From contig NZ_CP104067.1 of the NCBI RefSeq assembly GCF_026651875.1, forward strand, positions 2,976,001 to 3,040,000: a stretch of DNA of 64,000 nucleotides, given 5' to 3'. A model generated the notes under the pieces. The model saw only the letters and a list, made by a program, of their open reading frames with translations, had not been told where the DNA came from and searched no databases. The stretch is from Alicyclobacillus fastidiosus (lineage in GTDB: Bacteria; Bacillota; Bacilli; Alicyclobacillales; Alicyclobacillaceae). Within the stretch, counting starts at the first letter, position 1; each line of letters begins with the position of its first letter. Shown piece after piece: positions 42,835 through 55,076 of the stretch. The position numbers and the translations under genes were made by a program.

Positions 42835-43599
42835 ATGAGCGATAGTCAGTTCCATCAAAAAATTCTCTGGATTAATCCGGTCGCAACAGATATTTTTGAC
42901 AAGCCAATGCTCGAGATGTTTCAAGATGTCAAGGCCCCGTTCACCAGGGTAGATGTGGTTTCGTTCCCGCCAATTGGACCTAAACATCTAGAATATAGCT
43001 GTTACGAGATGATGATCATGCCGGAGTTGATGAAAACTGTTCGCCGTGCCGAGGAACAGGGCTACGACGCGGCTGTGATCGGGTGTTTTTATGACCCGGC
43101 TCTGCGGGCTGCCCGTGAAGTCGCAAACAAGATGGTGGTAACGGCACCTGCGGAATCGTGTCTTCGGTTGGCTGCCACCCTCGGTGATACAGTTTCTATC
43201 ATAGTCGGCCGCCGAAAGTGGGTTCCAGAAATGCGGGAAAATGTGCACAAATATGGATACAAAGATAAATTAGCGTCCTTTAAGGTTCTCGGGATGGGCG
43301 TGCACGACTTTCAGAAAGATCACGAAGAGACAAAACGCCAAATTCTCCAAGCCGCGCAGGAAGCTGTGGAAAAAGACGGAGCTGAGGTCGTTGTGCTTGG
43401 CTGCACAATCGAGTTCGGGTTCTATCAGGAAGTGCAACGCCGGGTGGGCGTCCCCGTACTCGACGCTACGATTGCGCCGCTCAAATATGCTGAATACTTA
43501 ATAGGTCTACGTAACCAATTTGGATGGGGACACAGTAAGATTGCGGGGTTTGAAGCACCACCAGAACAGGAGATATCCGAGTGGTCGCTGTTCGAATAA
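42835..43599 (+). CDS. Asp/Glu/hydantoin racemase-family protein 2 (tandem copy)
   Basis: The 254-residue duplicate of the preceding gene keeps both catalytic cysteines (IGCFYDPALRAARE and VLGCTIEFGF). By eye about four of five residues are identical, with differences concentrated at the N-terminus and around the second cysteine (TIEF versus TGEF). ATG at 42835 has AAAGGGAGG. Both copies appear functional, which suggests separate substrates or a gene-dosage benefit for the HyuAB pathway. Confidence 0.88.
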   Translation: MSDSQFHQKILWINPVATDIFDKPMLEMFQDVKAPFTRVDVVSFPPIGPKHLEYSCYEMMIMPELMKTVRRAEEQGYDAAVIGCFYDPALRAAREVANKMVVTAPAESCLRLAATLGDTVSIIVGRRKWVPEMRENVHKYGYKDKLASFKVLGMGVHDFQKDHEETKRQILQAAQEAVEKDGAEVVVLGCTIEFGFYQEVQRRVGVPVLDATIAPLKYAEYLIGLRNQFGWGHSKIAGFEAPPEQEISEWSLFE

Positions 43600-44022
43600 A
43601 ATTCGACCCACGAGTCGGGACAGCTGTCCGTATTTAGATCCCCATTTCCATGCAACAAGTCGTACAAAACCTCCTCATCCACGGTAATTTGGTACGGAGC
43701 CACAACGTATCCCTTCGGTGAAGGTAAGCAAACAATTTACCGAAGAGGGGCGGGGTGGCTCAACTATCTGTTGAAGAGAAGACCCTTTGTTACACAATGA
43801 TATGAGCTTAACTCGATAGTCTGTTGCCACTTTGTTGGATGTACGGTTAAATCAAAACGGAACATATAGCTTTGGGGATTATTTGCAAAGATTGAATAAA
43901 ACCTGAAAACATGTGAATTTGTCGCAATCGGTCAGTAGGATGCTTCTTGTGTTGTTTAGCGGCTTATCAGGATTAACGGAAAACCACTATTCATCTGGTC
44001 TGCATAGTTCCTGTAGCGTAGC
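43600..44022. other. Intergenic region between the racemase pair and the iol regulator
   Basis: It holds a 12-bp palindrome GGACAGCTGTCC at about 43618-43629 just after the racemase stop, and AT-rich sequence beyond. I find no convincing gene, promoter or RNA structure. The racemase operon and the minus-strand regulator converge here. Confidence 0.4.
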
Positions 44023-44778
44023 TTATCTTGCTATGACTAATTGAATATCATTTTGCAATGCATATTCTCGATATTCAGTGCCTGGGTCCAGATCTGTTAT
44101 AAGATAATCAATTTGGTTCAATTTACAGTACGTAATTAACCCGTGCTTATTAAATTTATCATGGTCGATCAATAAATAAACCTCAGAACTTCGTTCAACT
44201 GCCGTTTGTTTCAGCACACTTTCAAGAGGCGAAGCATTTGTAACACCATTGGTTATGGAAATACCTGTTGAAGCCATAAAGCACTTATTAATATTGTAGG
44301 TTTGCAGTAAATTGCTATCTTTGAAGCTAGCAAAAGAGTTGGTTTTACGCTCAAGGGCACCGCCTATGGAGATGATATCTAAGTTTTCGTGAGGAAGGCA
44401 GTTAAAGATAAAGGTTAGATTATTCGTGATTATGGTAATATCTTTATGCTTGATATACTCAAACATTTCAAGCGTTGTGGTTCCAGAATCGATAAAAATT
44501 ATATCGCCATCCTCTACAAAATTAGCGGCCTCTTTCGCGATCAGCTCTTTTTGTTTTTGATTTTTCGTTTTACGATCATTAAAAGAAACCAGTGTAGAAT
44601 TGTTGACAGCAACCCCACCGTAAACTTTTTTGATCTCTCCTCGTTCAACCAACCACTGTACATCTCGTCTAATGGTATTCTTTGAGACATCGAACACCGA
44701 GACGAGTTCATCTAGAGATACCGTCTGATGTTGATGAACGTATTCTTGGATTTCCTTGATCCTTTTAGACTTCAGCAT
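44023..44778 (-). CDS. iolR: DeoR-family regulator, probable IolR
   Basis: The 251-residue repressor has the DeoR N-terminal HTH (about residues 5-57; SLDELVSVFDVSKNTIRRDVQWL) and a C-terminal DeoRC sugar-phosphate-sensing domain with DSGTTTLEMFE. It is transcribed divergently from iolA. IolR proteins repress iol genes until the 2-deoxy-5-keto-gluconate 6-phosphate inducer binds. ATG has AAGGTGA upstream. Candidate operators (TATCGTGACTT at 44815 and 44976) lie between the two divergent units. Confidence 0.85.
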   Translation of the reverse strand: MLKSKRIKEIQEYVHQHQTVSLDELVSVFDVSKNTIRRDVQWLVERGEIKKVYGGVAVNNSTLVSFNDRKTKNQKQKELIAKEAANFVEDGDIIFIDSGTTTLEMFEYIKHKDITIITNNLTFIFNCLPHENLDIISIGGALERKTNSFASFKDSNLLQTYNINKCFMASTGISITNGVTNASPLESVLKQTAVERSSEVYLLIDHDKFNKHGLITYCKLNQIDYLITDLDPGTEYREYALQNDIQLVIAR

Positions 44779-44814
44779 TTAATTCACCTTTTCGTTAGGT
44801 ACAAATGTGTGATA

Positions 44815-44986
44815 TATCGTGACTTCCTAGGCTTCAAGAATGTGCAAATTGCACCCTAAAAGCACGTTACACTGTATTATACCAAAATATGATAAAAAGT
44901 TAACCATTTCTCCTTGGTGAAAGTTGACTGAAATCGCTCGAGTTAATATCGGTATAAAAAAGATACCCAAAATGTTATCGTGACTT
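44815..44986. promoter_or_regulatory. Repeated TATCGTGACTT motif, candidate IolR operators
   Basis: The same 11-mer occurs at 44815-44825 and 44976-44986 in the intergenic region between iolR and iolA, 150 bases apart in direct orientation. Duplicate sites of this type are common for DeoR regulators that loop DNA. Assignment to IolR is inference. Confidence 0.5.
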
Positions 44987-45171
44987 TATACGAAATTGCG
45001 TTATAAGGGGACCGTAATAAAGCAAACTGCACTTCATTAAACGTTGCTGTCCTGACGAAGGAACTACATCCATTTTCCAAGTCTTCACGAAAGCGCTGTA
45101 TAAGTTGTACGAAGGTTCGAATATGTTAATAAAAGTGGTGTTCTTTTGGGGTTATATTGACCAGTAGGCTT

Positions 45172-45321
45172 TCCCGTCATACTGGACGTCACAAGATCGT
45201 TCTCTATGGTGTGTTGTGGTTCTTTGGTGCCGCGCTTGGATGCACCTTTGCAGCAAAGGCCGACATGATGAGTGCTTCTCGCGTCTTGCTTGGCTTGGTT
45301 GATGAATTCATTGGGGATTGA
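45172..45321 (+). pseudogene. Fragment of an MFS sugar/inositol transporter
   Basis: About 45 codons read GRHKIVLYGVLWFFGAALGC then SRVLLGLV, matching the region around MFS motif A (GRRK) and TM3 (LGC...SRFLLGLAVG) of IolT-type sugar transporters. No start codon, preceding helices or following domains remain. It ends at TGA 45319-45321, inside the -35 region of the iol promoter. It is evidently a remnant of a transporter once located at the head of the iol operon. Confidence 0.55.
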
Positions 45322-45345
45322 TATTGCATATGTATCATATATAAT
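45318..45345 (+). promoter_or_regulatory. Promoter of the iolABCDEGJ operon
   Basis: TTGATA (45318-45323) and a perfect TATAAT (45340-45345) have a 16-base spacer, 63 bases before the iolA start codon. Confidence 0.7.
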
Positions 45346-45408
45346 CAAAAGATAATCAACAAATAACAATTTTCTATACGGATGCTTGCGAATAAAGGAG
45401 GAGAAACC

Positions 45409-46881
45409 GTGACGAATGTAGTCGTGAACGCGGAAAAGCTGAAGAATTATATTAATGGGGAGTGGGTTGAAAGTGATACGTCCTATTACGAGGATGTGTT
45501 TAACCCAGCGACAAAGAGCGTGATTGCTCAAGTACCTATTTCAACGAGTCGGGATGTAGAGTACGCGATAGAAACGGCCAAAAGTGCGTTTGAATCGTGG
45601 CGGAATGTTCCAATTCCGCGCCGTTCCAAAATACTCTTTCAATATCACCAGTTATTAACAGAAAATACAGATGAATTGGCGCGATTAATAACCATTGAAA
45701 ATGGTAAAAGTTTGTCTGAAGCGATGGGCGAGGTTCAACGTGGGATTGAAAATGTTGAATTCGCAGCCGGTGTTCCTTCTCTAATGATGGGTGACTCGCT
45801 TTCTACGATTGCTACTGATATCGAAGCCACCAATTACCGATATCCCATTGGAGTGATCGGCGGTATTGCACCGTTCAATTTTCCGATGATGGTACCTTGT
45901 TGGATGTTCCCGATGGCTGTTGCTTTGGGCAATACATTTATTTTGAAACCGTCAGAGAAAACACCTTTGTTAACCAAATGGCTAGTCGAGCTGTTTACTG
46001 AGGCGGGGTTGCCGAAAGGTGTGTTTAACGTTGTTTACGGTGCCCACGACGTAGTGAATGGGCTGTTGGATCATTCCGCTGTTAAAGCAATTTCGTTTGT
46101 TGGATCGAAACCTGTTGGAGAATATGTCTACAAAAGAGCAAGCGAAAATCTTAAACGCGTACAGGTGTTAGCTGGTGCCAAAAACCATGTGGTGGTACTC
46201 AATGACGCCGATTTGGAAGAGGCGACAACGAACATTGTTGGCTCAGCGTTTGGATCCGCCGGAGAACGTTGTATGGCATGTTCTGTCGTAACTGTTGAGG
46301 ACGATATAGCGGACGAATTTTTAGCGAAGTTAACAGAAAAAACAAACGGTATCGAAATGGGTAACGGTTTAGACGATGGAGTTTTTTTGGGGCCTGTGAT
46401 TCGAGAAGACAGCCTCAAACGTACTATCAGATACATTGAAAAAGGTATCGAAGAAGGCGCAAAGTTAGTCTGTGACGGCCGTGAACGGCTATCAGATGAT
46501 GGTTTTTTTATTGGTCCAACTATCTTTGATGAAGTTACCACCGAAATGTCAATTTGGAAGGATGAAATTTTTGCACCTGTGTTATCGATTATTCGGGTCA
46601 AAAATCTAAAAGAAGCAGTCGAAATTGCGAACAGTTCAGAATTTGCAAATGGTGCTTGTATCTTTACATCGAATGCCTCCTCAATCCGGTACTTCCGGGA
46701 GAATATTGATGCAGGAATGCTTGGGGTAAATCTTGGTGTACCAGCTCCCATGGCATTTTTCCCATTCTCGGGATGGAAGTCTTCATTCTTTGGAACATTA
46801 CACGCAAATGGAAAGGATAGCGTGGATTTTTATACTCGTAAGAAAGTGGTAACCGCACGATACAAAGCGCCGACCTTCTAG
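45409..46881 (+). CDS. iolA: Methylmalonate-semialdehyde/malonate-semialdehyde dehydrogenase
   Basis: The 490-residue aldehyde dehydrogenase converts malonate semialdehyde plus CoA to acetyl-CoA, the final step of inositol breakdown. Visible are the NAD-binding core ([17 protein letters not shown]), and the catalytic cysteine in [13 protein letters not shown] (about residue 288). GTG at 45409 has AAAGGAGGAG; an ATG at 45382 lies further upstream. First gene of the operon, as in Bacillus. Confidence 0.94.
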   Translation: MTNVVVNAEKLKNYINGEWVESDTSYYEDVFNPATKSVIAQVPISTSRDVEYAIETAKSAFESWRNVPIPRRSKILFQYHQLLTENTDELARLITIENGKSLSEAMGEVQRGIENVEFAAGVPSLMMGDSLSTIATDIEATNYRYPIGVIGGIAPFNFPMMVPCWMFPMAVALGNTFILKPSEKTPLLTKWLVELFTEAGLPKGVFNVVYGAHDVVNGLLDHSAVKAISFVGSKPVGEYVYKRASENLKRVQVLAGAKNHVVVLNDADLEEATTNIVGSAFGSAGERCMACSVVTVEDDIADEFLAKLTEKTNGIEMGNGLDDGVFLGPVIREDSLKRTIRYIEKGIEEGAKLVCDGRERLSDDGFFIGPTIFDEVTTEMSIWKDEIFAPVLSIIRVKNLKEAVEIANSSEFANGACIFTSNASSIRYFRENIDAGMLGVNLGVPAPMAFFPFSGWKSSFFGTLHANGKDSVDFYTRKKVVTARYKAPTF

Positions 46882-46964
46882 TAAGCGCGGATTCACCTAC
46901 TGTTTTTTTTAGCAGTTACGCTTAAATTTGGAAGTTGGATCGGTTTAAGGAGGTAGAGGAAACA

Positions 46965-47783
46965 GTGGGTCACTTACTCGTCAAGGCGAAACAGACACCA
47001 ATTGAGCCCGGGATAACGTTTGTTAATGGGTTGACCAGAGGTAGCTCTCAACTGGAATACATCGAATTCAAGGTTTTGGATATGAAACCAAACGCGAAGT
47101 ATCGTGAACAGTTGGGGAAACAGGAGTGCTGTATCGTTGTACTGACAGGGAAAGTCAACGTCTCTGATCACGATACGACGTTTCAGAACATTGGAACCAG
47201 GGAAAGCGTGTTCGAAAAAACACCGACTGACAGTGTTTATATTTCGAATGATCGTAGTTTTGAAGTAGAGGCTGTGACACCAGCACGCGTTGCATTCTGC
47301 TATTCCATTTCTGAAAGGTCGTTACCAACGCGGTTGATTAAGGCAGCCGACAACGGCGTTGAAAAAAGGGGGATTTTGAACAATCAACGCCTTGTCCACA
47401 ATATTTTACCAGACTCGGATACCTCCGCAAATAGCCTGTTGGTGGTAGAGGTGTATACGGAAGGGGGAAATTGGTCGAGTTACCCTCCACATAAACACGA
47501 TCAAGACAACATTCCAAGCGAATCTATGCTTGAAGAAACCTATTATCATGAATTGAATCCAAAACAAGGGTTTGTATTTCAACGCGTTTATACCGATGAT
47601 CGGTCACTCGATGAAACGATGAGCGTTGAACACGCGGATGTAGTTATTGTCCCCCGGGGTTATCATCCGGTAGGAGTTCCGGACGGTTATGCATCTTATT
47701 ATCTAAATGTAATGGCAGGACCAAAACGTCTTTGGAAATTCTCTAATGACCCAGACCACGAGTGGATTCTAGAACGTCAATGA
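46965..47783 (+). CDS. iolB: 5-deoxy-glucuronate isomerase
   Basis: The 272-residue double-cupin isomerase converts 5-deoxy-D-glucuronate to 2-deoxy-5-keto-D-gluconate. The family signature NRSLVVEVYT-like SANSLLVVEVYTEGGNWSSY and PPHKHDQDN (metal ligands) are present, as are ETYYHELNPKQGFVFQRVY and GYHPVGVPDGY. GTG at 46965 has AAGGAGG. It lies between iolA and iolC and its stop overlaps an ATG of the next frame. Confidence 0.94.
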   Translation: MGHLLVKAKQTPIEPGITFVNGLTRGSSQLEYIEFKVLDMKPNAKYREQLGKQECCIVVLTGKVNVSDHDTTFQNIGTRESVFEKTPTDSVYISNDRSFEVEAVTPARVAFCYSISERSLPTRLIKAADNGVEKRGILNNQRLVHNILPDSDTSANSLLVVEVYTEGGNWSSYPPHKHDQDNIPSESMLEETYYHELNPKQGFVFQRVYTDDRSLDETMSVEHADVVIVPRGYHPVGVPDGYASYYLNVMAGPKRLWKFSNDPDHEWILERQ

Positions 47784-47800
47784 AAGTAGGATTGTCGAAG

Positions 47801-48778
47801 ATGAACTATGGATGGAAAACAGAGAGGAAATTCGACATTATAGCCATTGGTCGGGCGTGTATCGACTTAAATGCAGTCGAGTACAATCGTCCCATGGAGG
47901 AAACTCAAACGTTTTCAAAATATGTTGGGGGAAGTCCGGCAAATATCGTTATCGGGGCCTCCAAATTAGGCTTGCGAACTGGTTTTATCGGGAAGATTTC
48001 GAATGATCAACATGGACGCTTTATTGAAAAGTACATGCGTGATATGGGAATCGATACGTCCAATATGGTAGTTGATACAGAAGGCCACAAAACCGGATTA
48101 GCGTTTACAGAAATCAAAAGTCCCAATGAATGCAGTATTTTGATGTACCGTGAAAACGTTGCAGATCTTTATCTCACTCCTGCGGAAATTAATGAGGACT
48201 ATTTAAAAGAAACCAAAATACTATTGGTATCCGGTACAGCACTCTCCAGAAGTCCTTCTCGAGAAGCCGTACTCAGAGCGATGAGTTTAGCCAAGAAAAA
48301 CGAAGTAAAAATTGTGTTTGAATTAGATTATCGCCCGTACTCCTGGGCATCAGCAGATGAGACGGGCATTTACTATTCGGCTGTCGCCGAACAGTCAGAT
48401 GTTGTGATTGGAACGCGGGATGAATACGACGTGTTGGAAAATGTAATCGGCGGTCGGAACGAAGATACAACCAATTACCTGTTCCGACACACACCAAGTA
48501 TTATCGTTATTAAACACGGGGTTGATGGATCGTATGCGTTCACGAAGGCAGGAGCAACCTTCCGTGGGCATGCTTATCCTAGCAATGTCTTAAAAACATT
48601 TGGTGCAGGCGACTCGTATGCCTCTGCTTTTTTGTATGCCTTAATTCATAACAAAGATCTAGAAACTGCTCTAAAGTATGCAAGCGCTTCAGCAGCAATT
48701 GTTGTGAGTAAACATAGTTCATCTGAAGCGATGCCAACCGTCGACGAAATTGAGCGGATCGTCAATGTAAACGTTTGA
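47801..48778 (+). CDS. iolC: 5-dehydro-2-deoxygluconokinase
   Basis: The 325-residue ribokinase-family (PfkB) kinase phosphorylates 2-deoxy-5-keto-gluconate. GRACIDLNAVEYNRPMEET and YVGGSPANIVIGASKLG are near the N-terminus, and the catalytic motif GAGDSYASAFLYAL carries the base Asp. ATG at 47801 aligns with Bacillus IolC (325 residues); ATG at 47780 overlaps the iolB stop and would add seven residues. Confidence 0.94.
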   Translation: MNYGWKTERKFDIIAIGRACIDLNAVEYNRPMEETQTFSKYVGGSPANIVIGASKLGLRTGFIGKISNDQHGRFIEKYMRDMGIDTSNMVVDTEGHKTGLAFTEIKSPNECSILMYRENVADLYLTPAEINEDYLKETKILLVSGTALSRSPSREAVLRAMSLAKKNEVKIVFELDYRPYSWASADETGIYYSAVAEQSDVVIGTRDEYDVLENVIGGRNEDTTNYLFRHTPSIIVIKHGVDGSYAFTKAGATFRGHAYPSNVLKTFGAGDSYASAFLYALIHNKDLETALKYASASAAIVVSKHSSSEAMPTVDEIERIVNVNV

Positions 48779-48813
48779 GTTGGAAAGGATTTTTAATCGA
48801 GGTGAAATAACTC

Positions 48814-50724
48814 TTGGAAACTATCAGGCTCACAACAGCCCAGGCCTTAGTAAAATTTCTAAATCAACAGTATCTGCATGTGGATGGTGAGGAGTTTCCG
48901 TTTGTCGAAGGTGTTTTTGCAATTTTTGGTCACGGTAATGTATTAGGCATAGGTCAAGCACTTGAACAAGATGCCGGTCATTTAAAAGTGATCCAAGGAA
49001 AAAATGAACAAGGTATGGCTCATGCAGCAATGGCATTTAGTAAACAGATGTTGCGTCAGAAAATCTTTGCTGTAACGACTTCCGTCGGCCCAGGGGCGGC
49101 CAACTTGGTAACAGCGGCTGGGACAGCATTGGCTAACAATATCCCCGTTCTATTTTTGCCGTCGGATACATTTGCATCTCGTCAACCAGACCCAGTCTTG
49201 CAGCAAGTTGAGCACGAACATAGTTTCGCAATTACCACGAATGATAGCCTACGGGCTGTGTCTAGATATTGGGACAGGGTGGTTCGTCCAGAGCAGTTGA
49301 TGACTAGTCTCATCAGGGCATTTGAAGTTATGACGGACCCGGCAAAAGCAGGCCCGGCGACCATTTGTATTGCACAGGATGTACAAGGTGAAGCGTTTGA
49401 CTTTGATGAGCGTTTCTTCGTCAAACGCGTTCATTATCATGATCGAAAGTTGCCAACAGACCGCGAGTTACAAGGCGCAGCTGAACTGATTAAATCGAGC
49501 AAAAGGCCGCTTATCGTCGTTGGTGGAGGTGCCAAATATTCTCAGGCTCGTGACCAACTCATCTCCCTTTCAGAAAAGCACAACATCCCCCTGGTGGAGA
49601 CCCAAGCAGGGAAATCCACCGTGGAGTCCAATTTCAAGAACAATCTGGGTGGTTTAGGCGTTACAGGAACACTGGCGGCAAATCGGGCGGCGCGGCAGTC
49701 GGACCTTATCATTGGGATTGGAACGAGGTATACCGACTTCACGACATCGTCCAAAACAGCGTTCAATTTTGATACGTCACGGTTCCTTAACATTAACGTC
49801 AGTCGCTTACACGCTTATAAGTTGGACGCATTTCAGGTCGTGGCAGACGCAAGGGCAACGTTAGAACAATTGGCTCCGTTACTTGGAGATTATGTAACCG
49901 AATTCGGTCACGAGATTCAACGTTTGAAAGATGAGTGGTCGGTAGAACGCGCACGTTTGCAGAGAGTTACCTTTCATGAACAAGACTTCGACCCGGAGAT
50001 TAAGGGGCAATTTACACAAGATGTGTTGAATGAGTACGCGGGGACCCTGAACACAGAACTCCCACAGACGACCGCTCTAATTGCGATTAATGAGACCATC
50101 GCACCAAATAGTGTGGTGATTAGTGCGGCTGGGTCGCTTCCTGGAGATCTACAACGCCTTTGGAACCCTACCGTTTCCAACACGTATCACTTGGAGTATG
50201 GATATTCCTGCATGGGATATGAAATATCCGGTGCACTGGGTATTAAATTGGCCGAGGCTACGAAAGACGTCTATGCTCTGGTCGGTGATGGCAGCTTCTT
50301 AATGCTTCACTCAGAGCTCATAACCGCGATTCAATACAATCAGAAAATCAATATACTCCTTTTTGATAACTCTGGATTTGGGTGTATCAATAATCTACAA
50401 ATGGAAAACGGCGGCGGCAGCTACTGCTGCGAATTTCGAGACAGTGACAATCAGATTTTGAATATCGACTATGCCAAAGTCGCAGAAGGTTACGGAGCAA
50501 AGACTTATCGCGCATACACAGTCAAACAGTTAAAAGAGGCTCTCGCTGATGCGGCCAAACAAAGTGTCTGTACATTGATTGACATAAAAGTACTCCCGAA
50601 AACGATGACGGCGGGATATGACAGTTGGTGGAATCTTGGGGTTGCTGAGGTGTCCGATAGGGAAGGGATTCAACAAGCATATGAGCATCAAGAACAACAG
50701 CGAAAACTAGCGAAACAATACTAA
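48814..50724 (+). CDS. iolD: 3D-(3,5/4)-trihydroxycyclohexane-1,2-dione acylhydrolase
   Basis: The 636-residue ThDP-dependent enzyme opens the inositol ring product to 5-deoxy-glucuronate. The N-terminal domain has [14 protein letters not shown] and QGMAHAA; the C-terminal ThDP motif [12 protein letters not shown]...[12 protein letters not shown] is conserved. TTG at 48814 has GAGGTGA; this start gives the family length (637 in Bacillus). Confidence 0.94.
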   Translation: METIRLTTAQALVKFLNQQYLHVDGEEFPFVEGVFAIFGHGNVLGIGQALEQDAGHLKVIQGKNEQGMAHAAMAFSKQMLRQKIFAVTTSVGPGAANLVTAAGTALANNIPVLFLPSDTFASRQPDPVLQQVEHEHSFAITTNDSLRAVSRYWDRVVRPEQLMTSLIRAFEVMTDPAKAGPATICIAQDVQGEAFDFDERFFVKRVHYHDRKLPTDRELQGAAELIKSSKRPLIVVGGGAKYSQARDQLISLSEKHNIPLVETQAGKSTVESNFKNNLGGLGVTGTLAANRAARQSDLIIGIGTRYTDFTTSSKTAFNFDTSRFLNINVSRLHAYKLDAFQVVADARATLEQLAPLLGDYVTEFGHEIQRLKDEWSVERARLQRVTFHEQDFDPEIKGQFTQDVLNEYAGTLNTELPQTTALIAINETIAPNSVVISAAGSLPGDLQRLWNPTVSNTYHLEYGYSCMGYEISGALGIKLAEATKDVYALVGDGSFLMLHSELITAIQYNQKINILLFDNSGFGCINNLQMENGGGSYCCEFRDSDNQILNIDYAKVAEGYGAKTYRAYTVKQLKEALADAAKQSVCTLIDIKVLPKTMTAGYDSWWNLGVAEVSDREGIQQAYEHQEQQRKLAKQY

Positions 50725-50743
50725 AAGAAGAGGGGAACTGCGT

Positions 50744-52668
<1,925 letters not shown>

Positions 52669-52809
52669 AACAGATGAATGATTCCGGCATGAATATTTCC
52701 ACCTTGACACAGAGGGAGCCATTCAAACAGCCAAGGATAGTTACCGTCAAAAGGCGTGTCACCGCACTCTAATGGAGCAACGCGTCTGATTCAGGGGGGG
52801 AGAATGACA

Positions 52810-53685
52810 GTGGCGTTGGTATCGATGAAAGAAATGCTACAAAGAGCAAAAGTAGGGCGTTACGCCGTTGGCCAGTACAATTTGAACAGCTTTCAGTGGG
52901 TACAAGCCATCCTTCAAGCTGCGCAAGAGGAGCAGGCACCCGTTATTCTTGCAGCTTCCGACAGACTTGTCGACTACTTAGGTGGATTTAAAACCATCGC
53001 AGTTACTGTGAACGCGCTTGTGGAAGAGATGCGCATCACTGTCCCCGTAGCTTTGCATTTAGATCATGGGACTTCAGTTGAGCGGTGTAAAAAAGCGATT
53101 GATGCGGGGTTCACATCGGTGATGGTTGATGGGTCACATTTTTCGCTAGATAAAAACATTACCATGACAAAGCAGGTCGTTGAGTATGCGGAACAAAGAC
53201 AAGTATCTGTCGAAGCAGAGATGGGTACTGTAGGCGGAATGGAAGATGGGCTGATTGGTGGCATACAATATGCCGATCCCGATGAATGCCTGCGCCTGGT
53301 TCAAGAAACGGGTATTGACGCATTGGCGGCAGCACTTGGATCCGTCCACGGACGATATGTGGGAGAACCCAAACTTGGCTTCGCGGAAATGGAGAAAATC
53401 TCGAAATTGGTTGACATACCGCTCGTGCTACATGGTGGCTCAGGCATTCCGCTGCCTCAAGTCCAAAAAGCCATTCAATTGGGCCACGCGAAAATCAATG
53501 TAAATACAGAATGTCTACAGTCTTGGGCAACTGCGGTTCGCCGCGTGTTAGAAATGGATCGGGAAGTGTATGATCCGCGGACCATTCTCACCCCTGGGAA
53601 AGAAGCAATTGTTGCCACGGTAAAAGAAAAAATGAAGGATTTTGGCACGAGTCGACAGGCTGAACATCTAGTCGATGCCACGTAA
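52810..53685 (+). CDS. iolJ: 2-deoxy-5-keto-gluconate 6-phosphate aldolase
   Basis: The 291-residue class II Zn aldolase matches IolJ over its whole length: [10 protein letters not shown] start, [20 protein letters not shown] with Zn ligands, [10 protein letters not shown] and VLHGGSGIP. It splits the phosphorylated intermediate to dihydroxyacetone phosphate and malonate semialdehyde. GTG at 52810 follows a GGGGGGGAG tract; the ATG at 52804 is too close to it. Last recognisable gene of the iol operon. Confidence 0.93.
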   Translation: MALVSMKEMLQRAKVGRYAVGQYNLNSFQWVQAILQAAQEEQAPVILAASDRLVDYLGGFKTIAVTVNALVEEMRITVPVALHLDHGTSVERCKKAIDAGFTSVMVDGSHFSLDKNITMTKQVVEYAEQRQVSVEAEMGTVGGMEDGLIGGIQYADPDECLRLVQETGIDALAAALGSVHGRYVGEPKLGFAEMEKISKLVDIPLVLHGGSGIPLPQVQKAIQLGHAKINVNTECLQSWATAVRRVLEMDREVYDPRTILTPGKEAIVATVKEKMKDFGTSRQAEHLVDAT

Positions 53686-54219
53686 GCGAACCGCTAATAC
53701 CACTTATCATAGCGGCTTATTCCTGAAGATTTCCATGTCACAACAATCCCTTGACTTGGCAAAATGAGTCGAGGGATTTGGCCCTGATATGGTGCACCAA
53801 GTCCGGGCATCAGCATAGTCCCATGACAGGGCTTGATTTGGTAAGATAGTGGTACTGCAAATGTTCATTTGAAAAATCTAATTGGTGAAGTCTCATTCTT
53901 GGCCAGATGTGTTAATTCATTTGTAGCCAACACGAAGTAGGGACCGCCATATGATGAACATTATCTGACTGAATCCCAAGCTCCTTTATGGGCTCGATCA
54001 TTTTAGTTAACATAATATATATTATCGGACGTTAAATGAACACCCCATTATACATCGCAATAGAATCTGTTACGTCTGTCCATCCTTCGTAGATTTCATC
54101 ATCCACGCGAGGATCGTCACCCGCCTGTCCCTAGCGGGTGTTTCACGACCATCAAACGCCTGCCGACCATGACACAGGTTGCTCACGACAAACTTCTTTC
54201 ACCGGAAGCGACTGATTGA
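53686..54219. other. Intergenic region downstream of iolJ
   Basis: It holds a CCGCTA/TAGCGG hairpin at about 53690-53716, a 12-bp hairpin with one wobble (53745-53756/53767-53778), an ATAATATATATTAT palindrome at 54012-54025, and a CACCCGC/GCGGGTG hairpin at about 54118-54140. These may terminate the iol transcript and the convergent esterase transcript. I see no gene. Confidence 0.5.
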
Positions 54220-54993
54220 TTATGTCCTCAATGGCAACCACCGTAAGACATCTTGTATTTTGTGATCCCAATACCCCCATTCATGGGTGCCGGGTTCCTC
54301 TTCATAAGTCAAGTCCAAGCTGGTACGCATACAAGCATCCCGGAACAAAATATTGTCCTCATACAAAAAGTCCTCCGTACCGCAACATTGATAAAGTTTA
54401 GGTTTGGGACCGCCGGATTTATCACACTGCTCTAATAGCCAAAACAAATCGTTGTCGGTACCTGAAACGGGTTGATCACCGTATATCAATTTATATTCAT
54501 ATTGCTTTTCAGCATCTTCTGGGACCCTTGTTCGTGCCACCCCCCCAGACAAAGATGCTGCAGCAACGAATTGCTCTGGCTTCCGCAACGCCCACTTCAG
54601 TGCACCGTATCCACCCATGGACAAACCTGCAACAAAATTGTCTTCTCTTGCATCAGACAAGTGAAAGAATGAACGTGCGACCTCGGGTAATTCCTCACTC
54701 AAGAACGTCCAGTAGCGGTTACCATAGGCCATGTCCGTATATGCACTTCTGTGAACTTGCGGCATCACAACGGCAAGTCCCAATGACGCCACATAACGTT
54801 CTATTGATGTGCGCCGTAACCAGATGGTATCGTCATCTGACATACCGTGAAGCAAATAAAGTGTTTGGTGCCTTTCTCCCATTTTTACATTATTCATGCC
54901 TATTTGATTCGTGGTTTTCTGCGGTAGTATCACGGTCATTGATGTGCTTAACTGCAGAACATCTGAAAAAAAGTGACATTGAATGAGTGCCAA
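54220..54993 (-). CDS. Tributyrin/S-formylglutathione-hydrolase-like esterase (EstA family)
   Basis: The 257-residue serine esterase has the nucleophile elbow [13 protein letters not shown] (about residue 120) and the catalytic His in [12 protein letters not shown] near the C-terminus. The N-terminal pattern [13 protein letters not shown]... resembles Firmicute tributyrin esterases. TTG at 54993 has AGGGTGG upstream. First gene of the minus-strand sugar-like cluster; the substrate, perhaps an acylated polyol, is unknown. Confidence 0.8.
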   Translation of the reverse strand: MALIQCHFFSDVLQLSTSMTVILPQKTTNQIGMNNVKMGERHQTLYLLHGMSDDDTIWLRRTSIERYVASLGLAVVMPQVHRSAYTDMAYGNRYWTFLSEELPEVARSFFHLSDAREDNFVAGLSMGGYGALKWALRKPEQFVAAASLSGGVARTRVPEDAEKQYEYKLIYGDQPVSGTDNDLFWLLEQCDKSGGPKPKLYQCCGTEDFLYEDNILFRDACMRTSLDLTYEEEPGTHEWGYWDHKIQDVLRWLPLRT

Positions 54994-55076
54994 TTAAAAT
55001 ACCACCCTTCGGAAAATGAGGCCGCATAACTAGCTTTAGGTTCATAAGCTTTACTCTAAAATGCACACGATAATTT

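Noticed and set aside
45087..45100. ACGAAAGCGCTGTA as a cre site for the iol operon
   Set aside because: It deviates from the consensus at the outer conserved bases (C for T at the start, no terminal CA), and lies far upstream of the promoter.
45085..45531. A 148-codon minus-strand frame across the iol promoter
   Set aside because: It overlaps the promoter, the MFS remnant and the start of iolA and has no recognisable family; it is an opposite-strand shadow.
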